Shown one piece after another: positions 34,387 to 46,195 of a DNA stretch of 64,000 nt. The stretch spans positions 1 to 64,000 of the forward strand of contig MPOA01000002.1 of assembly GCA_001899445.1 (NCBI GenBank). The letters run 5' to 3'. Each line of letters opens with the position of its first letter. The first letter of the stretch is position 1. A program made the translations under genes and the position numbers. This DNA is from Candidatus Desulfopertinax cowenii (GTDB taxonomy: Bacteria; Bacillota; Desulfotomaculia; Desulfotomaculales; Desulforudaceae). The notes beneath the pieces are model-generated. The model did no database searches and was not told the DNA's origin. It was given only the letters and a program-made list of their open reading frames with translations.

Positions 34387-35451
34387 ATGCGCGTTGATTT
34401 GGATGATGTGCAGGCGTTGCACGACCTGGACTCCATGGGGATGCTAGGCGCGGCCTGGAACCTCCCCGAGCAGTGCGAGCAGGCCTGGTCCCTGGCCCAG
34501 GACCTGCCCCTACCGCAAGTCAGGGACTGGCGGCAGATCCTGGTTACTGGGCTGGGGGGGTCGGCTATCGGGGGTGACCTCCTGCGGGTGTTCGCCGGCG
34601 ACAAACTGGGCATTCCGGTGCTGGTGAACCGGGACTATACCCTGCCGTGGTTCGTGGACCGGAACACGCTCGTTTTCGCGGTCAGCTATTCCGGGAATAC
34701 GGAGGAGACCTTGAACGCGTACGACGCGGCCCGGGAGCGGGGGGCGACCATCGTGGCGATCACCACCGGGGGCCAGCTGGGACGGCGCGCTGCTGCCGAC
34801 GGCGTGCCCGTGGTCCGGGTGCCCAGGGGCATCGCGCCGCGGTCGGCCACCGGTTACTTGTTCATCCCCATGGTTGCCCTGCTGGAACGGCTGGGGATGT
34901 TTTTCGGGATGCGGGCCGAGGTCGAGGGCCTGGTAGCGCACCTGCGGGAGCTACGTCGCCGGTATGGTTCTGAGACGCCGGTTCGGAACAACCCGGCGAA
35001 GCAGCTGGCGCTGAATCTGCAAAACCGGCTGCCGGTGATCTGGGGGGTTGCGGGCACCACCGAGGTGGTCGCCCAGCGCTGGAAGGGGCAGTTCAACGAG
35101 AACGCCAAGGCTCCGGCCTACTGGAACGTTTTTCCTGAACTGAACCACAACGAGGTGGTCGGATTTGGACAGCCGGAGGAGATCCTGGACCGCATCTGGC
35201 TGGTGCTGCTGCAAGACGAAGCCGACCACCCCCGGGTGAAACTGCGCATGAAGATCACCCGGGACATGGTCAAGAAGGCGGCCGGGATCACCGAGGTGCA
35301 GTCCTCGGGCCCGAACGGGCTGGCCCGGGTGTATTCCTTGATTTATCTGGGTGACTACGCTAGCATGTACTTGGCGGCCCTGGCCGGGATCGATCCGGGG
35401 CCGGTCCGGGTGATCGACTACCTGAAGAACGAACTGGCCAAACACAAATAG
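34387..35451 (+). CDS. bifunctional phosphoglucose/phosphomannose isomerase
   Basis: A 354-residue SIS-domain isomerase interconverting glucose-6-P, fructose-6-P and mannose-6-P. Seen: [43 protein letters not shown], the Glu/His active-site region [20 protein letters not shown], and a C-terminal [13 protein letters not shown]. The family is best known from Archaea and deep bacterial lineages. GAGGAGG precedes the ATG. It is downstream of the debranching enzyme and completes a glucan-to-fructose-6-P module. Confidence 0.92.
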   Translation: MRVDLDDVQALHDLDSMGMLGAAWNLPEQCEQAWSLAQDLPLPQVRDWRQILVTGLGGSAIGGDLLRVFAGDKLGIPVLVNRDYTLPWFVDRNTLVFAVSYSGNTEETLNAYDAARERGATIVAITTGGQLGRRAAADGVPVVRVPRGIAPRSATGYLFIPMVALLERLGMFFGMRAEVEGLVAHLRELRRRYGSETPVRNNPAKQLALNLQNRLPVIWGVAGTTEVVAQRWKGQFNENAKAPAYWNVFPELNHNEVVGFGQPEEILDRIWLVLLQDEADHPRVKLRMKITRDMVKKAAGITEVQSSGPNGLARVYSLIYLGDYASMYLAALAGIDPGPVRVIDYLKNELAKHK

Positions 35452-35464
35452 GGATGAGGCGCTG

Positions 35465-36352
35465 ATGGCGGCGAACAGGTTCCTAATTGTTACCGGATTG
35501 TCAGGAGCGGGGAAGACCCAGGTCATTCGGTGCCTGGAGGATCTGGGCTTTTTCTGCGTGGACAACCTACCTCCGAAGCTGATCCCCAAGTTCGCTGAAC
35601 TTTGTGCCCAAACGACGGGCAGAATCGAACGGATCGCCCTGGTGGTGGACATCCGGGGCGGCGAGTTCTTTGCCACGGTGCTGGACGTGCTGGAAGACCT
35701 GGAGAAGCAGGGTATCCGGTACGAGGTTCTCTACCTGGAGGCGTCCAACGAAACCCTGGTGCGCCGCTTTAAGGAATCCCGGAGGCCGCACCCCCTGAGC
35801 CCCTCCGGTGAGGTTTTGGAGGGTATCGAGGCCGAGCGGCAGGCGCTGCTGGACCTGCGCGGGCAGGCCCACAAGATCATCGACACCTCCAACTTCTCGG
35901 TCACCCAGCTCAAACAGGAAATCGCCAACCTTTACGGGGAAGACAGCCACCAGGAGCGTTTGGCCATCACCAGCATCTCCTTTGGCTACAAGTACGGCAT
36001 TCCCCTGGACGCCGACCTGGTGATTGACGTCCGGTTTTTGCCCAATCCCCATTACGTTCCCGAACTCCGGCCGCTGACCGGGCTCGACGAACCGGTAAGG
36101 AAATACGTTTTGGAGTCGCCGACCACCCACGAATTCCTTGCCCATCTGGAGAGCCTGTTCAACTTCCTGATTCCCCAGTACATTCGGGAGGGCAAGACTA
36201 CCCTGACTTTGGCCATCGGCTGTACCGGGGGCAGACACCGTTCGGTGGCTGTGGCCGACTGGCTGAGTACACGATTGCGGGAACAAAAGCACCGGATTGC
36301 GGTGCGGCACCGGGACCTGGGCCGAAACGACGAGTCCGGAGCCAATTGTTAG
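35465..36352 (+). CDS. rapZ: RapZ/YvcJ nucleotide-binding regulator
   Basis: P-loop NTPase of 295 residues that in E. coli guides the GlmZ sRNA and in Bacillus (YvcJ) binds nucleotides. Walker [21 protein letters not shown] (8-15 core), [10 protein letters not shown], a Walker-B-like [33 protein letters not shown] and the C-terminal [16 protein letters not shown] are all present. It starts 14 bases after the isomerase gene. In most Firmicutes it is followed by yvcK and whiA; here whiA follows directly. Confidence 0.94.
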   Translation: MAANRFLIVTGLSGAGKTQVIRCLEDLGFFCVDNLPPKLIPKFAELCAQTTGRIERIALVVDIRGGEFFATVLDVLEDLEKQGIRYEVLYLEASNETLVRRFKESRRPHPLSPSGEVLEGIEAERQALLDLRGQAHKIIDTSNFSVTQLKQEIANLYGEDSHQERLAITSISFGYKYGIPLDADLVIDVRFLPNPHYVPELRPLTGLDEPVRKYVLESPTTHEFLAHLESLFNFLIPQYIREGKTTLTLAIGCTGGRHRSVAVADWLSTRLREQKHRIAVRHRDLGRNDESGANC

Positions 36353-36434
36353 TCATATATTTGGCTGATGGACGTTATTATGACGGATGATTTCCCTCCC
36401 GCAGGGGATTTATATCGGTACTTTGAGCCTGTTA

Positions 36435-36443
36435 TGTTATAAT
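36435..36443 (+). promoter_or_regulatory. extended -10 promoter element before whiA
   Basis: TGTTATAAT gives TGn directly upstream of a perfect TATAAT (36438-36443). No -35 is evident, which extended -10 promoters can do without. The whiA start is 28 bases downstream, so the leader is short. Confidence 0.65.
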
Positions 36444-36470
36444 AGAGACCGTGGGAGGGTGACATTTGCG

Positions 36471-37412
36471 GTGTCTTTTTCGGCTCAGACCAAGAATGAG
36501 CTGGCCCGGATCGAAGGGTCAACCTGCTGTCGGGTGGCCGAGCTGGCGGCGCTGGTGATGTTCAGCGGCCGTTTCACTCCCGGGGGCGGCCTCGTGGTAA
36601 CGACCGAGAACGCCGCGGTTGCCCGGAAGGTATTCAAGGCCCTGAAGGCGCTGTTCGGACTGTCCGTTCGGGTTGAAGTGCGCCGTAAGCAGCGGCTGAA
36701 GAAGAACAACGAGTACCTGATCCAGGTCGAAAACCAGGAAGGGCTGAAATCCGCCCAGGAAAAGATGGCGCTGATCACCGCTTCCGGGCGGTCCCGCTCC
36801 GGCCTGAAGTGGGACCTGGTGAGGCGAGAATGCTGCCGGCGGGCCTATCTTCGGGGGGCGTTCCTGGCCCGGGGGTCGGTTTCCAGCCCCCGCGGCGCCT
36901 ACCACCTGGAGATTACGGTGACCGGCCGGAAAATGGCCGCCAACCTGGCGGGGTTAATGCAGAAGCTGGGCCTCGAGGGCCGATACTCCCCGCGCAAGCG
37001 CGGTTGGGTGGTCTATATCAAGGACGGGGAACAGGTCGCCGGGGCGTTGAACCTGATGGGTGCCCACGCCGCCCTGCTGAGTTTTGAGAACGCCCGCATT
37101 TACAAGGACATGCGGAACCAGGTAAACCGGCTGGTAAACTGTGACACGGCTAACGTGAGCAAAACGGTGCTGGCCGGTGTCCGCCAGGAGAAAAGCATCC
37201 GCCTGGTCGTGGAACGCCTCGGCCTGGAAAACCTCTCCCCGCCTCTGCGGCAAGTGGCCCGGTTGCGGCTGCAGAATCCGGAAGTCAGTCTGCGTGAGCT
37301 GGGTGAAATGGCCCAACCTCCCCTCAGCAAGTCCTGTATCAATCATCGCCTGCGAAAGTTGGAGCGAATCGCACTTTGTCTTACGGAAACCCAAAAACAA
37401 TCGGGGGCTTAA
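36471..37412 (+). CDS. whiA: WhiA DNA-binding protein
   Basis: Homing-endonuclease-fold plus helix-turn-helix protein of 313 residues; in actinomycetes a sporulation regulator, in Bacillus involved in division and chromosome segregation. Seen: SFSAQTKNELARIEG, CCRVAELAALVMFSG, ECCRRAYLRGAFLARGSVS, the C-terminal HTH with NLSPPLRQVARLRLQNPEVS and LRELGEMAQPPLSKSCINHR. GTG 36471 lies 11 bases after GGGAGGG. No yvcK gene separates it from rapZ. Confidence 0.93.
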   Translation: MSFSAQTKNELARIEGSTCCRVAELAALVMFSGRFTPGGGLVVTTENAAVARKVFKALKALFGLSVRVEVRRKQRLKKNNEYLIQVENQEGLKSAQEKMALITASGRSRSGLKWDLVRRECCRRAYLRGAFLARGSVSSPRGAYHLEITVTGRKMAANLAGLMQKLGLEGRYSPRKRGWVVYIKDGEQVAGALNLMGAHAALLSFENARIYKDMRNQVNRLVNCDTANVSKTVLAGVRQEKSIRLVVERLGLENLSPPLRQVARLRLQNPEVSLRELGEMAQPPLSKSCINHRLRKLERIALCLTETQKQSGA

Positions 37413-37557
37413 TTTCCCCGGCGGGATTATTTTTTAGACCTTTAGATTTGGTATAATGTGGTTAAATTGCTTTTCCCGGCCGGGTAGCGGGAGCACGCGC
37501 CGGATTATGAGGTTATTATGGGCCAAGAAAACTCATACTAGGGAAGGAGTGGCGGTT

Positions 37558-38592
37558 GTGACGATTAAGCTGGGGATCAACGGTTTCGGCCGAATCGGGA
37601 GGCTGGTATTGCGGGCGGCTCTGGCCCGGGATGAGGTAGAGGTGGTGGCGGTAAACCACAAGTCGCGGCGGGTGAAGGTCACGCCCGAGTACGCGGAAAC
37701 CCTACTGCACAGCCTCCGCTACGATTCGGTACACGGACGGCTGCCGCTAGAGGTCGAGGCGAAAAAGGACGTTTTCCTGTTCCGGGGCAAGGAGATCAAG
37801 GTCCTGGCGGAAGGGGACCCGGCGGCAATTCCCTGGGGTGAACTGGGCGCGGATATCGTCGTGGAATCGACCGGGGTGTTCCGCGACGCCGAACGGGCGG
37901 CCGGTCACCTCCGGGCCGGGGCGAAAAAGGTGATTATCAGCGCGCCGGGCAAAAACGTGGACGCTACGATCGTCATGGGAGTCAACCAGCAACAGTACGA
38001 CCCCCAAAAACACCACATCATCTCCAGCGCCTCCTGCACCACCAACTGCCTGGCGCCGGTGGCCAAGGTGCTGCACCAGCGGTTCGGAATTAGAAAGGCG
38101 CTGATGAACACGGTGCACGCCTATACCAACGACCAGCAGTTGCTGGATATGCCTTATAAGGATCCCCGCCGGGGGCGGGCGGCCGCCCTTTCGATCGTGC
38201 CGACGACTACCGGGGCAGCCAAGGCGGTGGGTCTGGTGCTGCCCGAACTGGAGGGCCGGATCAACGGTTTCGCGCTGCGGGTGCCGGTGCCGAACGTGTC
38301 GGTGGTGGACCTGGTGGCCGACCTGGAGCGCAAAACCACGGCGGAGGAGGTCAATGCGGCGCTCAAGGCGGCGGCCGAGGGTGAACTAAAGGGCATCCTG
38401 GCCTACCAGGACCTGCCCCTGGTGTCCACCGACTACAACGGCGACCCGCATTCGGCAACGGTCGACGGCCTCTCGACCATGATGCTGCAGGGTAGCCTGG
38501 TCCGGGTGGTGGCCTGGTACGACAACGAATGGGGTTACTCGAACCGGGTGTTGGACCTGGCCGCTTACCTCGTCGCGCAGGGACTTCGTTAA
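37558..38592 (+). CDS. gap: glyceraldehyde-3-phosphate dehydrogenase
   Basis: NAD(P)-linked glycolytic enzyme, 344 residues. Seen: KLGINGFGRIGRLVLRAAL, catalytic Cys in SASCTTNCLAPVAKVL, HAYTNDQQLLD, RAAALSIVPTTTGAAKAVGL, and WYDNEWGYSNRVLDL. GTG 37558 has AAGGAG upstream. A TATAAT at 37452-37457 after a T-rich stretch is the probable -10. It heads a gap-pgk-tpiA-gpmI-eno operon. In many relatives the regulator cggR sits in front of gap; it is absent here. Confidence 0.96.
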   Translation: MTIKLGINGFGRIGRLVLRAALARDEVEVVAVNHKSRRVKVTPEYAETLLHSLRYDSVHGRLPLEVEAKKDVFLFRGKEIKVLAEGDPAAIPWGELGADIVVESTGVFRDAERAAGHLRAGAKKVIISAPGKNVDATIVMGVNQQQYDPQKHHIISSASCTTNCLAPVAKVLHQRFGIRKALMNTVHAYTNDQQLLDMPYKDPRRGRAAALSIVPTTTGAAKAVGLVLPELEGRINGFALRVPVPNVSVVDLVADLERKTTAEEVNAALKAAAEGELKGILAYQDLPLVSTDYNGDPHSATVDGLSTMMLQGSLVRVVAWYDNEWGYSNRVLDLAAYLVAQGLR

Positions 38593-38658
38593 CCGACCCA
38601 GCTGTAACGGTCGCCTCCCTGATTCCTTAAACCCCGTTGTTGTATGGAGGGAAGACCA

Positions 38659-39840
38659 TTGGGAAAGAAAACGCTACGGGACGCCGAGGTCAAGGGAAAA
38701 AAGGTTTTTGTCCGGGTTGACTTTAACGTTCCGATAGACAAGGAAGGAAACGTCACCGACGATACCCGCATCCGGGCCGTCCTACCCACCATCGAGTACC
38801 TGTTGGTGCGCGGGGCGGCCGTTATCCTGGCTTCGCACCTGGGCCGTCCCAAGGGCCGGCCGGACGAGCGTTTCACCCTCCGGCCGGTAGCCCGCAGGCT
38901 GGGTGAACTGCTTGGACGGGAAGTCCGCTTCGCCGGGGACGTCGTGGGACCGGGGGCCGAGACGGCCGTCGGGTATCTGAAACCCGGTGACGTGTTGTTG
39001 TTGGAAAACGTTCGTTTCTACCCCGAGGAGGAACGGAACGATCCCGAGTTTGCCGCCAAGCTGGCTTCCCTGGCGGACCTGTTCGTGAACGACGCCTTCG
39101 GCGCCGCCCACCGGGCGCACGCTTCCACCACCGGTATCGCCGCGCATCTCCCGGCCGTGGCCGGTTTCCTGATGGAAAAGGAACTGGAGACCTTGGGTCG
39201 GCTTTTGGCCGACCCGAAGCGCCCGTTTGTGGCCGTGATCGGAGGGGCCAAGATTTCCGACAAGATCGGGGTACTGGAACGGCTATTGGAAAGGGCCGAC
39301 CTGCTACTGATCGGTGGCGGCATGGCCAATACCTTCCTGGCCGCTCAGGGATACGACCTGCAGGCTTCCCTGGTGGAAACCGACAAGCTGGACGTGGCCC
39401 GGACGCTCCTGGCCAAGGCTGGTTCCGGCGAGCGGGTGATGCTGCCGGTGGACCTGGTGGCCGCGCCGGACCGGGAACGCCCCGACGAACGGGTCACCGT
39501 TCCGGTGGACTGTATCCCCGCGGGTTGGGCCGCTCTCGACATCGGCGCCGAGACGCTGAAGCTCTTTGAAGACAAGTTGCGCCCGGCACGCACTGTGTTC
39601 TGGAACGGTCCCGTGGGCCTATTCGAAGTGCCTGGTTTCGACGCCGGCACCCTGGGCCTGGCTAAGGCGATCGCGGCGCTGGACGGCACCACGATCATCG
39701 GTGGCGGCGACACCATCGCGGCCCTGAAGCGGGCGGGCGTGGCCGACCGGGTGAGTCACGTGTCCACCGGCGGGGGCGCTTCGCTGAAGTTGCTGGAGGG
39801 CAAGGAGCTGCCCGGCGTCGCCGTCCTGCAGGACCGGTAA
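38659..39840 (+). CDS. pgk: phosphoglycerate kinase
   Basis: Glycolytic ATP-forming kinase of 393 residues. Seen: [88 protein letters not shown] and [22 protein letters not shown] 38659 is chosen (GGAGGGAAG 5-8 bases upstream, usual length); ATG 38644 would place that site inside the gene. Confidence 0.96.
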   Translation: MGKKTLRDAEVKGKKVFVRVDFNVPIDKEGNVTDDTRIRAVLPTIEYLLVRGAAVILASHLGRPKGRPDERFTLRPVARRLGELLGREVRFAGDVVGPGAETAVGYLKPGDVLLLENVRFYPEEERNDPEFAAKLASLADLFVNDAFGAAHRAHASTTGIAAHLPAVAGFLMEKELETLGRLLADPKRPFVAVIGGAKISDKIGVLERLLERADLLLIGGGMANTFLAAQGYDLQASLVETDKLDVARTLLAKAGSGERVMLPVDLVAAPDRERPDERVTVPVDCIPAGWAALDIGAETLKLFEDKLRPARTVFWNGPVGLFEVPGFDAGTLGLAKAIAALDGTTIIGGGDTIAALKRAGVADRVSHVSTGGGASLKLLEGKELPGVAVLQDR

Positions 39841-39889
39841 CGGGGCCGGGATGCTCCCGTCTTTCTTTACTTGTTAAGGAGGTTCGAGA

Positions 39890-40660
39890 ATGCGCCGGCC
39901 CATCATTGCGGGCAACTGGAAAATGTACAAGACTCCGGCGGAGGCCGTGGAGTTCGTGACCCGGCTCCGGGAGGCCACCACCGGCCTAGACGGAGTGGAG
40001 ATCGTGGTCGCGCCCCCGTTCCCGGCCCTGGCGCCGGTGAGGGAAGTACTGGCCGGGTCGCACATCGGCCTAGCGGCGCAGAACATGTTTTGGGAGACCG
40101 AGGGAGCTTTCACCGGCGAGGTCTCACCGGTGATGCTAGCGGAAACCGGTTGCCGCTACGTGATTCTGGGGCATTCCGAACGGCGGCAGTACTTCGGGGA
40201 AACCGACGCCAACGTAAACCACAAGGTACGGGCAGCCCTGGAACACGGCTTAGTCCCCATCGTCTGTGTTGGGGAATCGCTCTCGGAGCGCGAGGCCGGC
40301 TTGACCGAAAAGGTGGTTACCACCCAGGTGGAGCAGTGCCTGGCGGGACTGTCATCGGCCGCGGTGGCGGGACTGGTGATCGCTTACGAACCGGTGTGGG
40401 CGATCGGCACGGGTCGTACCGCCAGCCCCGATGACGCCCAGGAGGTGAACGCCCGTATCCGGGAACTAATCGGAAGTCTTTTCGGTGCCGATGCGGCCGC
40501 CCTGGTACGAATCCAGTACGGGGGCAGCGTCAAGCCGGACAACACCCGGGAGCTGATGTCCCGCCCGGATATCGATGGCGCCCTGGTGGGCGGGGCCAGC
40601 CTGAAGGTCGAGAGTTTCGCGGGAATCGTCCGCGGGTGTGAGGAGGCCGCGAAAATTTGA
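39890..40660 (+). CDS. tpiA: triosephosphate isomerase
   Basis: A TIM-barrel isomerase of 256 residues. Seen: RRPIIAGNWKMYKT with catalytic Lys, GHSERRQYFGET with His, AYEPVWAIGTGRTASPDDAQ with catalytic Glu, and QYGGSVKPDN. AAGGAGG precedes the ATG. Its TGA overlaps the TTG start of gpmI. Confidence 0.96.
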   Translation: MRRPIIAGNWKMYKTPAEAVEFVTRLREATTGLDGVEIVVAPPFPALAPVREVLAGSHIGLAAQNMFWETEGAFTGEVSPVMLAETGCRYVILGHSERRQYFGETDANVNHKVRAALEHGLVPIVCVGESLSEREAGLTEKVVTTQVEQCLAGLSSAAVAGLVIAYEPVWAIGTGRTASPDDAQEVNARIRELIGSLFGADAAALVRIQYGGSVKPDNTRELMSRPDIDGALVGGASLKVESFAGIVRGCEEAAKI

Positions 40661-42186
40661 GCCGGGTAGCCCCGTTCGTCCTGGTGATCCTGGACGGCTG
40701 GGCGGAGGATGAACGGGTGGAGGGAAACGCAATCGCCCAGGCGGCTACCCCCAATTGGGACCGCTACCGAAAACTCTGGCCTTGCACCCGGCTGCAGGCC
40801 GCCGGCGAGGCCGTGGGACTGCCGGAAGGGCAGATGGGCAATTCCGAGGTGGGGCACCTCAACCTGGGTGCGGGCCGCGTGGTGTACCAGGATCTGACCC
40901 GTATTTCCCGCGCCATCCGGGACGGGAGTTTTTTTAAGAACCCGGTGCTGGTGAACGGCATCGAGGCGGCTCGGGACCGGGGCGGCGTCTTACACCTGAT
41001 GGGGCTTTTGTCGGACGGGGGCGTGCACAGCCACCTCACTCACCTGTTCGCGCTGCTGGAACTGGCCGGGCGGCTGGGGCAGCGGGAAGTGTATGTGCAC
41101 GCCTTTCTCGACGGCCGGGACGTACCCCCGGCCAACGCCCTGGAATACGTGGACGCGCTGGAGGATAAACTCAACACCTTGGGATACGGAACGGTGGCCA
41201 CGGTGATGGGGCGGTACTACGCTATGGACCGCGACCGGCGCTGGGAGCGTACCGCCCGGGCCTATGCGGCCATGGTATCCGGCGAAGGCCTGGCGGCGCC
41301 GTCTGCCCGGCGGGCGGTGAAGGCGGGGTACGACCGTGGTGAGACCGACGAGTTTCTGCAACCGACCGTGATTGTCCGAAACGGCGAACCGGTGGCCCTG
41401 GTGACCGGCCGGGACGCGGTGATTTTCTTCAACTTCCGGCCCGACCGGGCCCGTCAGATCACCAGGGCATTTACCGACGCCGGATTCACCGGCTTTGACC
41501 GGGGGCCGGATCCGCCGCATCCGCGCTTTGTTTGTTTGACCGAGTACGACCGGACCATTGACGCGCCGGTGGCCTTCGGTCCCGAGTACATCCGCAACAC
41601 CCTGGGCAACGTATTCTCCCGGCACGGGCTGCGCCAGCTCCGGCTGGCCGAGACCGAGAAGTACGCCCACGTTACCTTTTTCTTCAACGGGGGCGTGGAA
41701 CAACCCGACCCGGGCGAGGACCGGATCCTGGTCCCCTCGCCCCAGGTAGCTACTTACGATCTGCAGCCGGAAATGAGCGCTCGGGAGGTAACCAGGACCT
41801 TTCTGGCGAATATGGAAAAATACGATGTAATTATCATGAATTTTGCTAATCCCGACATGGTGGGACATACCGGGGTTCTGGCGGCGGCCGTGCGGGCGAT
41901 CGAAACGGTAGACAAGTGCCTGGGGCAAATCGTAGAGACCGTCTTGGCCCGGGACGGGACCGTACTGATTTGCGGGGATCACGGCAATGCCGAGCGGATG
42001 ATGGACGAGAACGGCAATCCGTTCACCGCCCACACCGCCAATCCGGTACCCCTGGTGGCGATCGGCAGACAAGTGGCTTCCCGCTCGCTACGCCCTGGGG
42101 TTTTGGCGGACGTGGCGCCCACTATTCTGGACCTGCTGGGGCTGCCCCAGCCGGAGGAGATGACGGGTTCTTCTTTGTTGACTTGA
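40657..42186 (+). CDS. gpmI: 2,3-bisphosphoglycerate-independent phosphoglycerate mutase
   Basis: Mn-dependent alkaline-phosphatase-superfamily mutase of 509 residues. Seen: VLVILDGWAEDERVEGNAIA, the phosphoserine motif GQMGNSEVGHLNLGAGR, HLMGLLSDGGVHSHLTHL, VHAFLDGRDVPP, FNFRPDRARQI, NFANPDMVGHTG and CGDHGNAERM. The TTG start overlaps the tpiA stop codon (TTGA), implying coupling. Because this mutase needs no 2,3-bisphosphoglycerate cofactor, that metabolite is not supplied for glycolysis here, which matters for the cDPG-synthetase-like gene downstream. Confidence 0.96.
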   Translation: MSRVAPFVLVILDGWAEDERVEGNAIAQAATPNWDRYRKLWPCTRLQAAGEAVGLPEGQMGNSEVGHLNLGAGRVVYQDLTRISRAIRDGSFFKNPVLVNGIEAARDRGGVLHLMGLLSDGGVHSHLTHLFALLELAGRLGQREVYVHAFLDGRDVPPANALEYVDALEDKLNTLGYGTVATVMGRYYAMDRDRRWERTARAYAAMVSGEGLAAPSARRAVKAGYDRGETDEFLQPTVIVRNGEPVALVTGRDAVIFFNFRPDRARQITRAFTDAGFTGFDRGPDPPHPRFVCLTEYDRTIDAPVAFGPEYIRNTLGNVFSRHGLRQLRLAETEKYAHVTFFFNGGVEQPDPGEDRILVPSPQVATYDLQPEMSAREVTRTFLANMEKYDVIIMNFANPDMVGHTGVLAAAVRAIETVDKCLGQIVETVLARDGTVLICGDHGNAERMMDENGNPFTAHTANPVPLVAIGRQVASRSLRPGVLADVAPTILDLLGLPQPEEMTGSSLLT

Positions 42187-43488
<1,302 letters not shown>

Positions 43489-43500
43489 AAGTTGAATACG

Positions 43501-43566
43501 TGCTTGTACGAGAGCGTCATTTGTGGAGAGCTTGACGTTTTGCCGTTGTCATCCCGCGTACAAGCA
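43501..43566. repeat. 10-bp perfect inverted repeat spanning the secG promoter
   Basis: TGCTTGTACG at 43501-43510 and CGTACAAGCA at 43557-43566. The right arm falls inside the -35/-10 spacer of the secG promoter; the left arm begins 12 bases after the eno stop. Confidence 0.55.
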
Positions 43567-43575
43567 TGCTATACT
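43546..43575 (+). promoter_or_regulatory. promoter of secG
   Basis: TTGTCA at 43546-43551, an 18-base spacer and TATACT at 43570-43575, 31 bases before the secG start. Confidence 0.65.
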
Positions 43576-43606
43576 GTTCACTAGTAAAATGCCGAGGTGT
43601 AGTGGC

Positions 43607-43831
43607 TTGTTAAAGGAAATCGTAATGGGAATTCACGCGTTGATTGCTATCGGTCTCATCGCCGTGGTGCTATTGCAGTCGGGCAAGAGCGCTGGCCTTT
43701 CCGGGGCCATCGCTGGTGGCGCCGAAACCTTTTTTGGCAAGAAAAAGGGGCTAGATACGTTTTTGAGTAAAGTAACCGTGGTGTTGGCCGTTGTTTTTGG
43801 CCTGCTGTCCCTGATCTTGACCGTGTGGTAG
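43607..43831 (+). CDS. secG: preprotein translocase subunit SecG
   Basis: A 74-residue two-helix membrane subunit of the SecYEG channel. The hallmark [20 protein letters not shown] follows the first helix and the second helix is [23 protein letters not shown] 43607 is chosen because GAGGTG lies 7 bases upstream; ATG 43625 is an alternative. The position after eno is usual in Firmicutes, but rnr, its usual next neighbour, is displaced by about 6 kb. Confidence 0.92.
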   Translation: MLKEIVMGIHALIAIGLIAVVLLQSGKSAGLSGAIAGGAETFFGKKKGLDTFLSKVTVVLAVVFGLLSLILTVW

Positions 43832-43894
43832 ATGTTCCCTTATCTTTATTTTATTGTCCTTGTCTGAATGACTTGCCAACGGAGGGGGTGATTC

Positions 43895-43927
43895 ATGCTG
43901 GGGGTAGCAGGAAGCACTCGGTACTGA
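43895..43927 (+). promoter_or_regulatory. possible 10-codon leader peptide before hppA
   Basis: GGAGGGGG stands 6 bases before an ATG that opens a ten-residue frame (MLGVAGSTRY) and stops 41 bases before hppA. A strong ribosome site on such a short frame suggests a leader or translational attenuator rather than a functional protein. Confidence 0.4.
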
Positions 43928-43968
43928 TACGTTGATATTCTTGATTATGATGGAGGTGGACGTATTAC

Positions 43969-45978
<2,010 letters not shown>

Positions 45979-46006
45979 ACCACCGGGCAGCGGTTTTCAC
46001 CGTGAA

Positions 46007-46038
46007 GGCCCCCGCCGAAAGGCGGGGGCTGCTGATTT
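46007..46038 (+). terminator. rho-independent terminator of hppA
   Basis: GCCCCCGCC, a GAAA loop and GGCGGGGGC, followed by TGCTGATTTTC, 29 bases after the stop. Confidence 0.85.
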
Positions 46039-46195
46039 TCCGGGGGTTTCGGTTTCGGCGTGTTTTCGCGAGCGCCACCGGCTAAAGCGGCGTCCGCCCG
46101 CGGTAAGGGATTTATCCCGGAAAACGGGCCACACTAAACACGGGACGCATACGATGTCATTCCCGGCCGATAAACACGCAAAGGAGCGGGAACCA

